Origin: UMGS172 sp045546915
GTDB lineage: Bacteria; Bacillota; Clostridia; Oscillospirales; Acutalibacteraceae
Assembly: GCA_045546915.1 (NCBI GenBank)
Contig: JAZQDU010000021.1
Coordinates: 5,958-69,957, forward strand
DNA: 64,000 nucleotides
Direction: 5' to 3'
The notes under the pieces are model-generated. The model was not told the origin of the DNA. It searched no databases and worked only from the letters and a program-made list of their open reading frames with translations. Both the position numbers and the translations under genes were made by a program. This document shows, one piece after another, positions 36,021 to 44,474 of this stretch. Position 1 is the stretch's first letter; each line of letters begins with the position of its first letter.

Positions 36021-36327
36021 AAACACTGTGTACAAACGCCCACGCCCCATAGGGCAGTATTTGTTTCTCGAATGAAATTCCTCGTATTTTTGCCAAAAGC
36101 CTCGAAAGGCGTCAGCCTTTCTCCGTTTTGTGGCTTCAATACAAGAAATTTCTATTTCTTACGAAACTGCGAAGCACCTTGAAATGAAAATTTTGAGTTG
36201 GGGAAAAGGAAAAAACCGCCAATAACGCTGACGCGTATTGGCGGTTTTTAACGCATTATTGTGCCAAAATTTCGCATTTTCAAGGAAATACTGTCCTATG
36301 GGGCGTGGGCGAAGGTACACAGTGTTT
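36021..36327. repeat. Intergenic element with 42-bp terminal inverted repeats (MITE-like or structured RNA)
   Basis: The left arm 36021-36062 and right arm 36286-36327 are reverse complements at 38 of 42 positions; three mismatches form one internal 3x3 loop and the fourth would be a G-U pair in RNA. Between them lie further stems: GAAAGGC/GCCTTTC (36104-36121), AAGAAAT/ATTTCTT near 36145, and the CCGCCAATA hairpin (36210-36249). It has no coding capacity. The nested stems suit either a non-autonomous mobile element or a structured RNA. The transcribed strand is not known. Confidence 0.7.
36210..36257 (+). repeat. Dispersed hairpin element, copy 2 (terminator-like)
   Basis: Same stem, loop and AACGCATTA tail as at 11332-11381, with one T fewer in the T-run. 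It could terminate ilvE transcripts. The sequence following it (to about 36300) also aligns loosely with that following copy 1. Confidence 0.8.
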
Positions 36328-36342
36328 TTGCTTTTTCAAATG

Positions 36343-36371
36343 TTTACTTATCTTTGGTTTTGTGGTATACT
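36343..36371 (+). promoter_or_regulatory. Probable sigma-A promoter of uvrB
   Basis: TTTACT (36343-36348), a 17-bp spacer and TATACT (36366-36371), 31 bp before the start codon. No SOS box of the Firmicute LexA type was recognised in the short leader. Confidence 0.6.
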
Positions 36372-36402
36372 AATTTTAAAGTTTTAATGTGAGGTGAGGG
36401 GA

Positions 36403-38361
36403 ATGGAAAAGTTTAAATTGGTTTCGCCGTATAAACCAACCGGTGACCAGCCTGAGGCTATAAAGCAATTGGTTCAAGGCATTGAAAACGGTGATAAAGA
36501 GCAGGTTTTGTTGGGTGTTACCGGTTCGGGTAAAACCTTTACAATGGCTAATATTATCGAAAAAGTAAACCGTCCTACGCTTGTTCTCGCTCACAACAAA
36601 ACCCTCGCCGCACAGTTATGCAGCGAATTTAAAGAATTTTTCCCTGAGAATGCGGTAGAGTATTTTGTATCCTACTATGACTATTATCAACCAGAGGCTT
36701 ATATCCCCGGTACTGATACTTACATTGAAAAAGACTCGGCGATAAACGATGAAATCGACAAATTAAGGCATTCGGCAACCTGTGCTTTGTCGGAACGCAA
36801 CGATGTTATAATTGTGGCGTCGGTTTCGTGCATTTATTCGCTCGGCAATCCTATTGACTATCGAAATATGGTTATTTCTTTGCGTCCCGGTATGCAAAAG
36901 GAACGCGACGAACTTATAAGAAAACTTATTGACCTTCAATATGAGCGTAATGATATAAACTTCACGCGAAATAAATTCCGCGTTCGCGGTGACGTGGTTG
37001 AGATTTTTCCTGCTTATTCGGGGGATACAGCCATTAGAGTTGAGTTTTTTGACGATGAGGTCGAACGGTTATCCGAAATCAATCCGCTGACGGGTGAAGT
37101 CAAAACCACCCTCGGTCACGCAGGCATTTACCCCGCAAGCCATTATATTGTGCCTGAAGAGGAAAAAGAAGCCGCTTTGCAGGACATACTTGATGAAATG
37201 GAAGAGCAGGTCAGGGTTTTCACTGAGCAAGGCAAATTGATTGAGGCTCAACGAATCCGTCAGCGCACCGAATATGATGTTGAAATGCTGCGTGAAATTG
37301 GCACCTGCAAAGGTGTTGAAAACTATTCACGTGTTTTATCAAGGCGAGAGCCGGGTAGCACACCGTTTACGCTTTTGGACTATTTACCAAAAGATTTTTT
37401 GCTTTTTGTTGATGAGTCACACGTCACACTGCCGCAGGTTAGAGGTATGCACGGTGGTGACCGACAACGCAAGGAAAATCTTGTGGAATTCGGCTTTAGG
37501 TTACCGTCGGCATTTGACAACCGCCCGTTGCAGTTTGATGAATTTTATTCTCATATTCATCAGGCAGTTTATGTGTCGGCAACGCCGGGCGATTTTGAAA
37601 AGAAAAACGCAACACAGATAGTGGAGCAGGTTATCCGTCCAACGGGACTTTTAGACCCTGAAATAATTGTAAAACCCACCGACGGACAGATAGATGACCT
37701 CGTGTCTGAAATCAATATCCGAGCCGAAAAGGGCGAGCGTGTGCTTGTTACTACACTCACTAAAAAAATGGCTGAAGACCTTACCGAGTATCTTTATAAT
37801 TTAGGAATAAAGGTAAAATATATGCACTACGATGTAGACACCATTGAACGCATGAAACTTATTCGAGAGTTGCGACTTGGTGAATTTGATGTGCTTATAG
37901 GCATAAATCTTTTAAGAGAAGGTCTTGATATCCCTGAAGTTTCGTTGGTTGCCATACTTGATGCCGATAAAGAAGGCTTTTTGCGTTCCGAAACATCGCT
38001 CATTCAGACGGTTGGCCGTGCTGCGCGAAATGCACAAGGTAAGGTTATTATGTATGCTGATACCGTTACGCCGTCTATGGAACGTGCAATTACAGAAACA
38101 CTAAGGCGACGCGAAATACAGGATAGGTTTAACCGAGAAAACGGTATAACACCTAAGACCATTATAAAAGATGTTCGTGACGTAATTGAAATAACGCCAA
38201 AATCTGACGGCGAAATGAACACAAAACAGATGTCGCGCGAGCAGAGAGAATTTTTAATAAAGAAACTTACGGTCGAAATGCGTCAGGCGGCAAAATTGCT
38301 TGAGTTTGAACATGCTGCCGAACTTCGTGACCGTATAGCAAAACTCAAAGGACAAAAGTAA
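36403..38361 (+). CDS. uvrB: Excinuclease ABC subunit B
   Basis: Helicase-like subunit of nucleotide excision repair, 652 aa from the ATG at 36403 (GAGGTGAGGGG upstream). Walker A GVTGSGKT is near residue 37, the beta-hairpin YYDYYQPEAYIPGTDTYIEK near 95, DESH is the helicase motif II, and NLLREGLDIPEVSLVAILDA and TVGRAARN are motifs V and VI. A C-terminal UVR domain (KKLTVEMRQAAKLLEFEHAA) binds UvrC/UvrA. The stop overlaps the next ATG (TAATG). Confidence 0.98.
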   Translation: MEKFKLVSPYKPTGDQPEAIKQLVQGIENGDKEQVLLGVTGSGKTFTMANIIEKVNRPTLVLAHNKTLAAQLCSEFKEFFPENAVEYFVSYYDYYQPEAYIPGTDTYIEKDSAINDEIDKLRHSATCALSERNDVIIVASVSCIYSLGNPIDYRNMVISLRPGMQKERDELIRKLIDLQYERNDINFTRNKFRVRGDVVEIFPAYSGDTAIRVEFFDDEVERLSEINPLTGEVKTTLGHAGIYPASHYIVPEEEKEAALQDILDEMEEQVRVFTEQGKLIEAQRIRQRTEYDVEMLREIGTCKGVENYSRVLSRREPGSTPFTLLDYLPKDFLLFVDESHVTLPQVRGMHGGDRQRKENLVEFGFRLPSAFDNRPLQFDEFYSHIHQAVYVSATPGDFEKKNATQIVEQVIRPTGLLDPEIIVKPTDGQIDDLVSEINIRAEKGERVLVTTLTKKMAEDLTEYLYNLGIKVKYMHYDVDTIERMKLIRELRLGEFDVLIGINLLREGLDIPEVSLVAILDADKEGFLRSETSLIQTVGRAARNAQGKVIMYADTVTPSMERAITETLRRREIQDRFNRENGITPKTIIKDVRDVIEITPKSDGEMNTKQMSREQREFLIKKLTVEMRQAAKLLEFEHAAELRDRIAKLKGQK

Positions 38362-39176
38362 TGAATGTTTTTGAAATAACCGATTTTTCGGCGCCCGAAC
38401 TCGATGTTTTTGCAAGATTGACTGAGGCGCAACTACTTAACCATCATATGTTAAAAGAGGGCATGTTTATTGCCGAAAGCCCAAAGGTCATTATGCGTGC
38501 ACTTGACGGTGGTTACGAGCCGATATCGTTTCTTGCTGAGAGTTCAACTTTTAAGGGTGAAACGCTCGAAGTGTTAGAGCGTTGTGGGGATATCCCCGTA
38601 TACACTGCCGATTTTGATGTGTTGTCAAATCTTACGGGATATATGTTGACAAGGGGAATGTTGTGTGCCATGAAACGCAAAGCGTTACCCGGTGCCGAGG
38701 AATTGTTGCAAAAGTGCCAAAGGGTTGTGGTGCTTGAGGATGTTATGAATCCTACAAATTTAGGGGCAATTTTTCGTTCTGCCGCAGCGCTTGGAATGGA
38801 GGCGGTTTTGCTAACCAAAGGGTGCAGTAATCCGTTGTACCGTCGGTCGGCAAGGGTCAGTATGGGCACAGTTTTTCAGGTGCCGTGGACATATCTTGAG
38901 GAAAACTGGTACGAGCAATTAAAATCATCGGGATTTAAAACGGCTGCAATGGCATTAGACGATAATTCGATAGCCATTGACGACCCAATACTTAGCGAGC
39001 AAGAGAAATTGGCAATTGTGCTTGGCACCGAAGGTGACGGTTTAAAGGCAAACACTATTCAAAAATGCGATTATACAGTAAAAATTCCAATGGCGCATGG
39101 AGTTGATTCGTTAAATGTTGCCGCCGCAGGAGCAGTAGCGTTCTGGCAATTAAGCAAAATTAAAAAGCATCCGTAA
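38361..39176 (+). CDS. SpoU/TrmH-family RNA 2'-O-methyltransferase
   Basis: A 271-aa SPOUT methyltransferase acting on rRNA or tRNA ribose. An N-terminal substrate-binding domain (residues 1-105) precedes the trefoil-knot catalytic domain: LEDVMNPTNLGAIFRSAAAL (motif 1), IVLGTEGDGL (motif 2) and IPMAHGVDSLNVAAAGAVAF (motif 3, AdoMet). The exact target cannot be read. It is translationally coupled to uvrB. The final codons are inside the bidirectional terminator. Confidence 0.92.
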   Translation: MNVFEITDFSAPELDVFARLTEAQLLNHHMLKEGMFIAESPKVIMRALDGGYEPISFLAESSTFKGETLEVLERCGDIPVYTADFDVLSNLTGYMLTRGMLCAMKRKALPGAEELLQKCQRVVVLEDVMNPTNLGAIFRSAAALGMEAVLLTKGCSNPLYRRSARVSMGTVFQVPWTYLEENWYEQLKSSGFKTAAMALDDNSIAIDDPILSEQEKLAIVLGTEGDGLKANTIQKCDYTVKIPMAHGVDSLNVAAAGAVAFWQLSKIKKHP

Positions 39177-39199
39177 ATCTTAGATTTACGGATGCTTTT
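39163..39199. terminator. Bidirectional terminator between trmH-like gene and ppa
   Basis: An 18-bp perfect inverted repeat (AAAAGCATCCGTAAATCT, one base, then its complement) with an A-run and a T-run at the ends separates convergent genes; it overlaps the last codons of the methyltransferase gene. Confidence 0.9.
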
Positions 39200-39201
39200 G
39201 T

Positions 39202-39732
39202 TTATTTACAGTAATTTTCAATATAACTGTCGATTGCTTTTTGAATTACTTTTCTTGCCTCTTCGGCATTTTTGGTCTCGGTAACGGCGGTTTCTTTGCC
39301 CTCTAACTGTTTATATACCTTAAAGAAGTGACTCCACTCGTCAAGAATATGGGCGGGAATCTCAGAAATGTCGGTATAAGTGTTATAGGTAGGGTCGTCG
39401 TAAGGAATGGCTATGATTTTTTCGTCGGCAGCACCTCCGTCACTCATGCAAATAACACCAACGGGGTAACAACGCACCAAAGTCAAGGGGATAAGACGCT
39501 GTGAGCAGAGCACAAGAACGTCAAGAGGGTCGTTGTCATCGGCATATGTACGGGGGATAAGCCCGTAATTTGCCGGGTAGTGTGTAGAAGTGTAGAGTAT
39601 GCGGTCAAGCTTCAAAATGCCGGTTTCCTTGTCTAATTCATACTTACATTTCGAGCCTTTTTCGATTTCAATAACAGCCATAAAGTCATTTTTGTTAATG
39701 CGCTTGGGACTGATATCGTGCCATATATTCAT
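39202..39732 (-). CDS. ppa: Inorganic pyrophosphatase, family I
   Basis: Hydrolyses pyrophosphate to drive biosynthetic reactions in the cytoplasm. It has 176 aa, the prokaryotic size. The signature is DNDPLDVLVL (DxDPxD, three metal-binding Asp). Upstream EIEKGSKCKYELDKETG and YPANYGLIPRT, and downstream YDDPTYNTYTDISEIP, are family blocks. Last gene of the long minus-strand operon, or separately expressed behind ribF (21-bp gap). Confidence 0.95.
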   Translation of the reverse strand: MNIWHDISPKRINKNDFMAVIEIEKGSKCKYELDKETGILKLDRILYTSTHYPANYGLIPRTYADDNDPLDVLVLCSQRLIPLTLVRCYPVGVICMSDGGAADEKIIAIPYDDPTYNTYTDISEIPAHILDEWSHFFKVYKQLEGKETAVTETKNAEEARKVIQKAIDSYIENYCK

Positions 39733-39753
39733 AAAAACACCCTTTCTGATGAT

Positions 39754-40647
39754 TTATTCATGATAGTTTTCCGAAAAACGGTTAAGCGCCGTTTCTTTGT
39801 CTGAATTAAGTGCCGCAATCAGTGCTTCGGCACTTGCAAATCGAGTTTCTTCACGAAGATAATCAAGTAACCCAATTTCAACAGTTTTACCGTAAAGGTC
39901 TCCGTCAAAACCAATTATATGTGTTTCGCACAGCGGTTTTTTCAAAATAAACGTCGGTCTTAACCCTATGTTGGTGACTGCAGGATAGGTTTTACCGTCA
40001 AATGTAACGGTTGACGCATATACACCAAACTTAGGTGTTACAAGATTTTCGTCGAGTTGCTGGTTAATTGTGGGGAATCCCAATGTCCTGCCACGCATAT
40101 CGCCCGTTATAACCTCCGATTTAAAAGAAAAGGTTGAACCTAATAGAATGTTTGCGAAAGAGATATTTCCGTCGGTTATCAGGGTGCGGATAAGCGTTGA
40201 GGAAACGATTTGTCCCGAAAACAAGGTGCCAGGACAAATAACTGCTTCGGCGCCGTGTTCGTGACAGTATGAAGACAAATATTCGGCGTTGCCTTCGGCA
40301 TTTCTTCCAAAATGGTAGTTAAATCCGCAAACAGCCACCTTTATATTGAATTTCTGGAACATATCATCCAAAAACTCTTCGGCAGATTTATTGCGTATTA
40401 TATTGAAATCCAGCACTTCGATTTTGTTGAAATTCAAATCTTGCAGAATTTTCTTTTTGCGTTCAGGTGACATGAGCATGGGGATAAATTCGCTTGACAC
40501 ATGGCGTTTTGGCGGTTCGTCAAAGGTAATGGCAACCGGCTCTAAACCTTCGAAAGCCAACGCGGCACTCAGTACTGCGCGATGTCCCATATGCAGTCCG
40601 TCAAACGTGCCGAAAACGGCAACGGATTGCTTTTCGCTCATATTCAT
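39754..40647 (-). CDS. ribF: Bifunctional riboflavin kinase/FAD synthetase
   Basis: Makes FMN and FAD from riboflavin. It has 297 aa. The N-terminal FAD-synthetase half shows AVFGTFDGLHMGHRAVL (HxGH type) and CGFNYHFGRNAEGN. The C-terminal kinase half shows the metal/ATP motif GRTLGFPTINQQ (Thr-Asn) and GVYASTVTFDGKTYPAVTNI. In most Firmicutes ribF follows truB directly; here a beta-helix gene lies between them. Confidence 0.95.
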   Translation of the reverse strand: MNMSEKQSVAVFGTFDGLHMGHRAVLSAALAFEGLEPVAITFDEPPKRHVSSEFIPMLMSPERKKKILQDLNFNKIEVLDFNIIRNKSAEEFLDDMFQKFNIKVAVCGFNYHFGRNAEGNAEYLSSYCHEHGAEAVICPGTLFSGQIVSSTLIRTLITDGNISFANILLGSTFSFKSEVITGDMRGRTLGFPTINQQLDENLVTPKFGVYASTVTFDGKTYPAVTNIGLRPTFILKKPLCETHIIGFDGDLYGKTVEIGLLDYLREETRFASAEALIAALNSDKETALNRFSENYHE

Positions 40648-40657
40648 CCTCCTTTAA

Positions 40658-42262
40658 TTATATTTGAGAAGTCTTAACGTAATTAACCTCAGCGTTATTC
40701 TGCGAGCAGTTCTCAAAAGTGTTGTTTTTAAATATAAATTCTTCCGCATTGTTCATAAGTACCGGTGCTACCTGACAGTTGATAAAACGGTTACCGGATA
40801 CTTCGATTTTTTTGTGGAAATACTTTCCTTCTTCAATTGCTTTTCGGGGTACTGCCACAATAACTCCGCCGTTTTTGCGGTAGGCACCTACGTAGTTGCA
40901 GTTATAAAAGGTGTTATCGGTAATAAGTACGTCGGTAGTGCCGCCTGCTTCAAACCAAAAGTCACCGTCGGCTTCAAACAAAATTGTTCTGCCTGAACTT
41001 TCAAAACGGTTGCCGCGAAGAACGGTTTTTCCGGAACTTGCTAAAAGTACTGCACGGGCGCGGTTGTTTTTACAGATGTTGTTTTCAAAAATAACCTCGC
41101 AAACTTCTGAAACCTCACACATATCATCACCAACAATGATGTCGCTAATATCATCCTCGAAAAAGACTTCAACCTGTTTTAGGTCTATTTTTTTAACATC
41201 GCTTACGCGATAGTTGTTTTTAGGAATAAGCGATTTTGGGTCGCAGGTTTGAAGAACAGAACCTTTTTTAAACGTGTCGATACCCAATGTTTCATTGTGC
41301 ATAAAACTTAAAATCACAGAGTTTTCTCTTTTTTCGGTAATTCGTAAATAAATACCGTGAACATTAAGCGCATCGTCAAGTTGACGTTCAAAGAAACAGT
41401 CATGAACGTGAATAAGTCCTTTACAGTGAACAAAGTGAGTGGCGTCGGCATTAAGTGTGTGACATGCGTTGTTTTTAGGTGTGACTTGCATGGAATCAAT
41501 TTCCACATTTTCACAATTTTGTGCAATTACACCCATGCCCATTGTGTTGTGGATTGTCACGTTTAAAAGTTTTGTATTAATGCTTTCGTTAATAAAAATT
41601 CCGCAAGAGTTACGATGCCTGTGTTGTATACAAAAACGGTTGCCTTTAGTTATAACGTATTTTTTCATACGGTCAGGCTTGGCTAAGGCAACAAAAGTAT
41701 TATCACCTAATTGCTCGAAGGTGAAATCACCAAGCGAAATATCGGTTTGATAAGGCACCAAAAGACCGGTTTCTTTATCCCATTCGTTTATACCGATAAG
41801 TTGGTCAAAAAGTCCGTCAGGGTCGCCGGAAAAAAGCGTTTCACCGTTTGTGAAAAACTTGTTGCCGTCGGTTACTGTGATGGTGAAACTGTTTTCAGTA
41901 ACATCTTCAATAACGCCTTCACCCGATAAAGTTACTTCGTTATAGATGCTGACATTTTTGAGGGTGACATTTTTACAACCCGTAATAACCGCAGCAATGC
42001 TAAGGTCTTTTAATATTAATTCGCTATCGCAAAAGTCAAGAGTGAAATTTTCAAAGCCGTCTAACAAAAAGCAAATTTTGCGGTCGCCTTGAGAGTGGTT
42101 TGAAATGCAAAGAAAACGGCTTTCAAGGTACTCTTTATCAATTTCATAAGTGCCTTTTGGGAAAACGAGCGTGTCTTCACCGTTTTTTTTGCAGTAATCG
42201 AGAGCGTTTTTAATATTAAGTCCAACGTTTTTAGTGGTGTTAAATTGAGAGTAATTTACCAC
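40658..42262 (-). CDS. GH110-like right-handed beta-helix protein (putative alpha-galactosidase fold)
   Basis: A 534-aa beta-helix protein. I favour the GTG at 42262 (AGGTGA upstream) over an ATG at 42289 that would overlap truB. Many IxIxNxxF-type coils are visible (VLITDNTFYNCN, KIEVSGNRFINC). In the middle, an Asp in NADATHF (about 271) is followed 23 and 24 residues later by the Asp pair of QLDDALNVHG. As I recall, GH110 alpha-1,3-galactosidases use three Asp with this same spacing. No signal peptide is present, so it should be cytoplasmic, which is unusual for such a hydrolase. Substrate assignment is inference. Confidence 0.68.
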   Translation of the reverse strand: MVNYSQFNTTKNVGLNIKNALDYCKKNGEDTLVFPKGTYEIDKEYLESRFLCISNHSQGDRKICFLLDGFENFTLDFCDSELILKDLSIAAVITGCKNVTLKNVSIYNEVTLSGEGVIEDVTENSFTITVTDGNKFFTNGETLFSGDPDGLFDQLIGINEWDKETGLLVPYQTDISLGDFTFEQLGDNTFVALAKPDRMKKYVITKGNRFCIQHRHRNSCGIFINESINTKLLNVTIHNTMGMGVIAQNCENVEIDSMQVTPKNNACHTLNADATHFVHCKGLIHVHDCFFERQLDDALNVHGIYLRITEKRENSVILSFMHNETLGIDTFKKGSVLQTCDPKSLIPKNNYRVSDVKKIDLKQVEVFFEDDISDIIVGDDMCEVSEVCEVIFENNICKNNRARAVLLASSGKTVLRGNRFESSGRTILFEADGDFWFEAGGTTDVLITDNTFYNCNYVGAYRKNGGVIVAVPRKAIEEGKYFHKKIEVSGNRFINCQVAPVLMNNAEEFIFKNNTFENCSQNNAEVNYVKTSQI

Positions 42263-42270
42263 AAAATCAC

Positions 42271-43164
42271 CTATCTTTCTATAACGCATTTGATGTTTAA
42301 TAATTTTGTTTTATTTTGGTATTCGGCTAAACCTAAAAGTTTGTCACCGTGTTTTACCCTTAAAATTTCGCCGTCTGAGGGTAAGTTTATTAGTTTTACC
42401 CGTTCGATCGAAATTTCGCCCCCGTTTACAAAGCGACGCGCTTGTCCATCTGAAAGTTTAACTTCGCTCAGATAATTTACGGCGGTTTCTGCAGGAAGCA
42501 AAAATTTTTCAGGGTCACTTTCAATCTGCTCTAATGTAGCACACTGGGATATGACAAATTGTGCAGTTTTAGTGCGCCTTAAAGCCGTAAGGCAAGCACC
42601 GCAACCCAAATATTTGCCTAAATCGTCGGCAAGCGAACGGATATATGTACCCTTAGAACACACAACGTCAATCACAAATTCGTCGCCGTTGCGCTCTAAA
42701 AGGTTTATTTCATGAATTTTAACTCTTCTGGGTGTGCGTTCTACTTCTTCGCCTTGGCGGGCAAGTTCATATAGCCTCACACCGTCTTTTTTTATTGCCG
42801 AAAACATAGGCGGAATTTGGTCGTATTCACCGCAAAAATGCAAAAGAGCATTTTTTAATTGTTCGTCGGAAACATTAGGGGTTACTCTGTTTAAGACAGT
42901 GCCCGTAATGTCAAGCGAATCGGTTGTTATACCCAACTTTACGGTGGCGGTATAGCGTTTGTCCGACTCTAAAACGAGAGAGCAAAACTTAGTAGCCCTA
43001 CCTATAAGTATAGGCAAAACGCCGGTAGCCATTGGGTCGAGAGTGCCGGTGTGACCGACACGTTTTATGCCGTAAATCCGACGTAAAGCCGCGGCAGCCT
43101 TAAAAGAGGTGAACCCTGCAGGTTTATCAAGCAAAATAAGACCTGTAAGATTGTCATTTTGCAT
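42271..43164 (-). CDS. truB: tRNA pseudouridine-55 synthase
   Basis: Forms pseudouridine 55 in the T-loop of tRNA. It has 297 aa. The family start GLILLDKPAGFTSFKAAAAL, the catalytic-Asp block GHTGTLDPMATGVLPILIG and the KRYTATVKLGITTDSLDITG segment are visible; the C-terminus has a small PUA-like portion. It overlaps the DHH phosphoesterase gene by 11 nt and belongs to the nusA-infB operon. Confidence 0.96.
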   Translation of the reverse strand: MQNDNLTGLILLDKPAGFTSFKAAAALRRIYGIKRVGHTGTLDPMATGVLPILIGRATKFCSLVLESDKRYTATVKLGITTDSLDITGTVLNRVTPNVSDEQLKNALLHFCGEYDQIPPMFSAIKKDGVRLYELARQGEEVERTPRRVKIHEINLLERNGDEFVIDVVCSKGTYIRSLADDLGKYLGCGACLTALRRTKTAQFVISQCATLEQIESDPEKFLLPAETAVNYLSEVKLSDGQARRFVNGGEISIERVKLINLPSDGEILRVKHGDKLLGLAEYQNKTKLLNIKCVIER

Positions 43165-44116
43165 AGTCCAACACCTCAGAAACGGTTGATAGCAATAATT
43201 TCTTTACTTCATTCGCAGAGCAGTTAAAACGGCAGCCTGCTGCCCTAGCGTGACCGCCTCCGCCAAAACGGGAACATATATCGGCGGCATTTAAAGGCTC
43301 GTGCGTGCGTAAAGACACCTTAAAATCTCCCTCAGGTTGTTCTTTAATGGTAATGCCTACCAAAACTCCCTCGACCTGACGTGAAATAGCGGTGATTCCG
43401 TCTAAGTCAGCGCGGTCACAACCGGTAGAGTTAATCATATCTTCGGTTACGGTCAAAACTGCACATTTTCCGTCAAAATAAAACTCCATATTTTCGAGCA
43501 CAAGGCGTTCCATTGCAATGCGTTCTTTTGACTTGGTTTCAAACATCGTGCGATTTATTTCGGTGTAATTTGCACCCATTTCCATAAGTTCGGCTGCGAA
43601 ACGCATAGTTCTCGGTGTTGTATTAGAAAATTTAAAACAACCGGTATCGGTCGAAATCCCCAAATAAAGGCAACTTGCAATATACGGCGTGATTTTTACA
43701 CCCAATGCTTTAATTACCTTAAAAACACACTCGCAAGCAGCAGCTGACTCAGGTTCGCAGTAAAGCAACGAAGAATAATGCGTGTTGGTGCCGTGATGGT
43801 CAATGCAGAGGGCAACCTTTGTGCCGTACTCTTGTTGTAAGGCGCCTAAAAGTTTTTGGTCTGCAATATCCACTGCAACCACCGTTTGAGGCACAAAATC
43901 GTCCTCGCGTTCTATAGCAATCAAATCAAATTTTTTAGGAATTATGTCAGGGCATAAAAGTTTTGCTTTTTTGCCCATAACTCTTAATGCTGCTAAAAGT
44001 GCATGCGCCGAGCCCAAGGTATCACCGTCGGGGGACGCATGGCTTAGTACTACAAAGTTGTCGTGCTCCTTTAAAAATAAAGCGGCTTCAACCTCGTTAA
44101 TTTCACGGCAACTCAT
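43154..44116 (-). CDS. nrnA: DHH-family phosphoesterase, NrnA-like oligoribonuclease
   Basis: Cytoplasmic nanoRNase/pAp or cyclic-dinucleotide-intermediate phosphatase. It has 320 aa. The DHH domain shows LSHASPDGDTLGSAHALLAA and CIDHHGTN (metal ligands), and the DHHA1 domain ends with the RNA-binding FGGGGHARAAGC. Sitting between rbfA and truB is the normal Firmicute position. It overlaps rbfA by 4 nt. Confidence 0.93.
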   Translation of the reverse strand: MSCREINEVEAALFLKEHDNFVVLSHASPDGDTLGSAHALLAALRVMGKKAKLLCPDIIPKKFDLIAIEREDDFVPQTVVAVDIADQKLLGALQQEYGTKVALCIDHHGTNTHYSSLLYCEPESAAACECVFKVIKALGVKITPYIASCLYLGISTDTGCFKFSNTTPRTMRFAAELMEMGANYTEINRTMFETKSKERIAMERLVLENMEFYFDGKCAVLTVTEDMINSTGCDRADLDGITAISRQVEGVLVGITIKEQPEGDFKVSLRTHEPLNAADICSRFGGGGHARAAGCRFNCSANEVKKLLLSTVSEVLDYAK

Positions 44117-44463
44117 TGAGAGTCCTCCCCGAATGAATCGATTATCTTAGCAATTTTTGCACTGTGTTCAATAGAATCATCGGCAATGAAGCGCAGTTCG
44201 GGAGTTTTGCGGAGTTTGAGCCTTGCTCCTAATTCTCTTCGCAAATACCCGGCAGCGTTTTTTAAGCCTTTAACGCTTTCAACCGTTTTTTCGTAGCCTT
44301 CAATGGCGCTGACATAAACGGTAGCATAAGACATATCGCCCGAAAGGTCAAGCTTGATTATACTTAATAGTTTGCTTACTCTTGGGTCTTTTATTTCTCT
44401 GAAAAGGTCGGCGAGCTCGCGCTGAATGTCGGCCGCCGCCCTTCCTAATTTAAAACTTGGCAT
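44113..44463 (-). CDS. rbfA: 30S ribosome-binding factor A
   Basis: Late 30S maturation factor binding 16S rRNA near the 5' helix. It has 116 aa with a single KH-like domain: the opening KLGRAAADIQRELADLFRE, then LSIIKLDLSGDMSYATVYVS, and the C-terminal TPELRFIADDSIEHSAKI. Lies 11 bp after infB. Confidence 0.95.
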   Translation of the reverse strand: MPSFKLGRAAADIQRELADLFREIKDPRVSKLLSIIKLDLSGDMSYATVYVSAIEGYEKTVESVKGLKNAAGYLRRELGARLKLRKTPELRFIADDSIEHSAKIAKIIDSFGEDSQ

Positions 44464-44474
44464 ATAAATTTACC

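Larger units (their letters stand above)
36015..36402. other. 388-bp intergenic region, ilvE to uvrB
   Basis: Nearly all of this is the inverted-repeat element described separately (36021-36327), followed by the uvrB promoter and leader. No coding frame with an RBS was found. Confidence 0.75.

Noticed and set aside
36021..36327. CRISPR array or attachment site
   Set aside because: The element has one inverted pair and no regularly spaced direct repeats, and no integrase or cas gene is near.
40648..40657. FMN riboswitch upstream of ribF
   Set aside because: The gap to the upstream gene is about 10 bp; there is no room and no RFN-like sequence.
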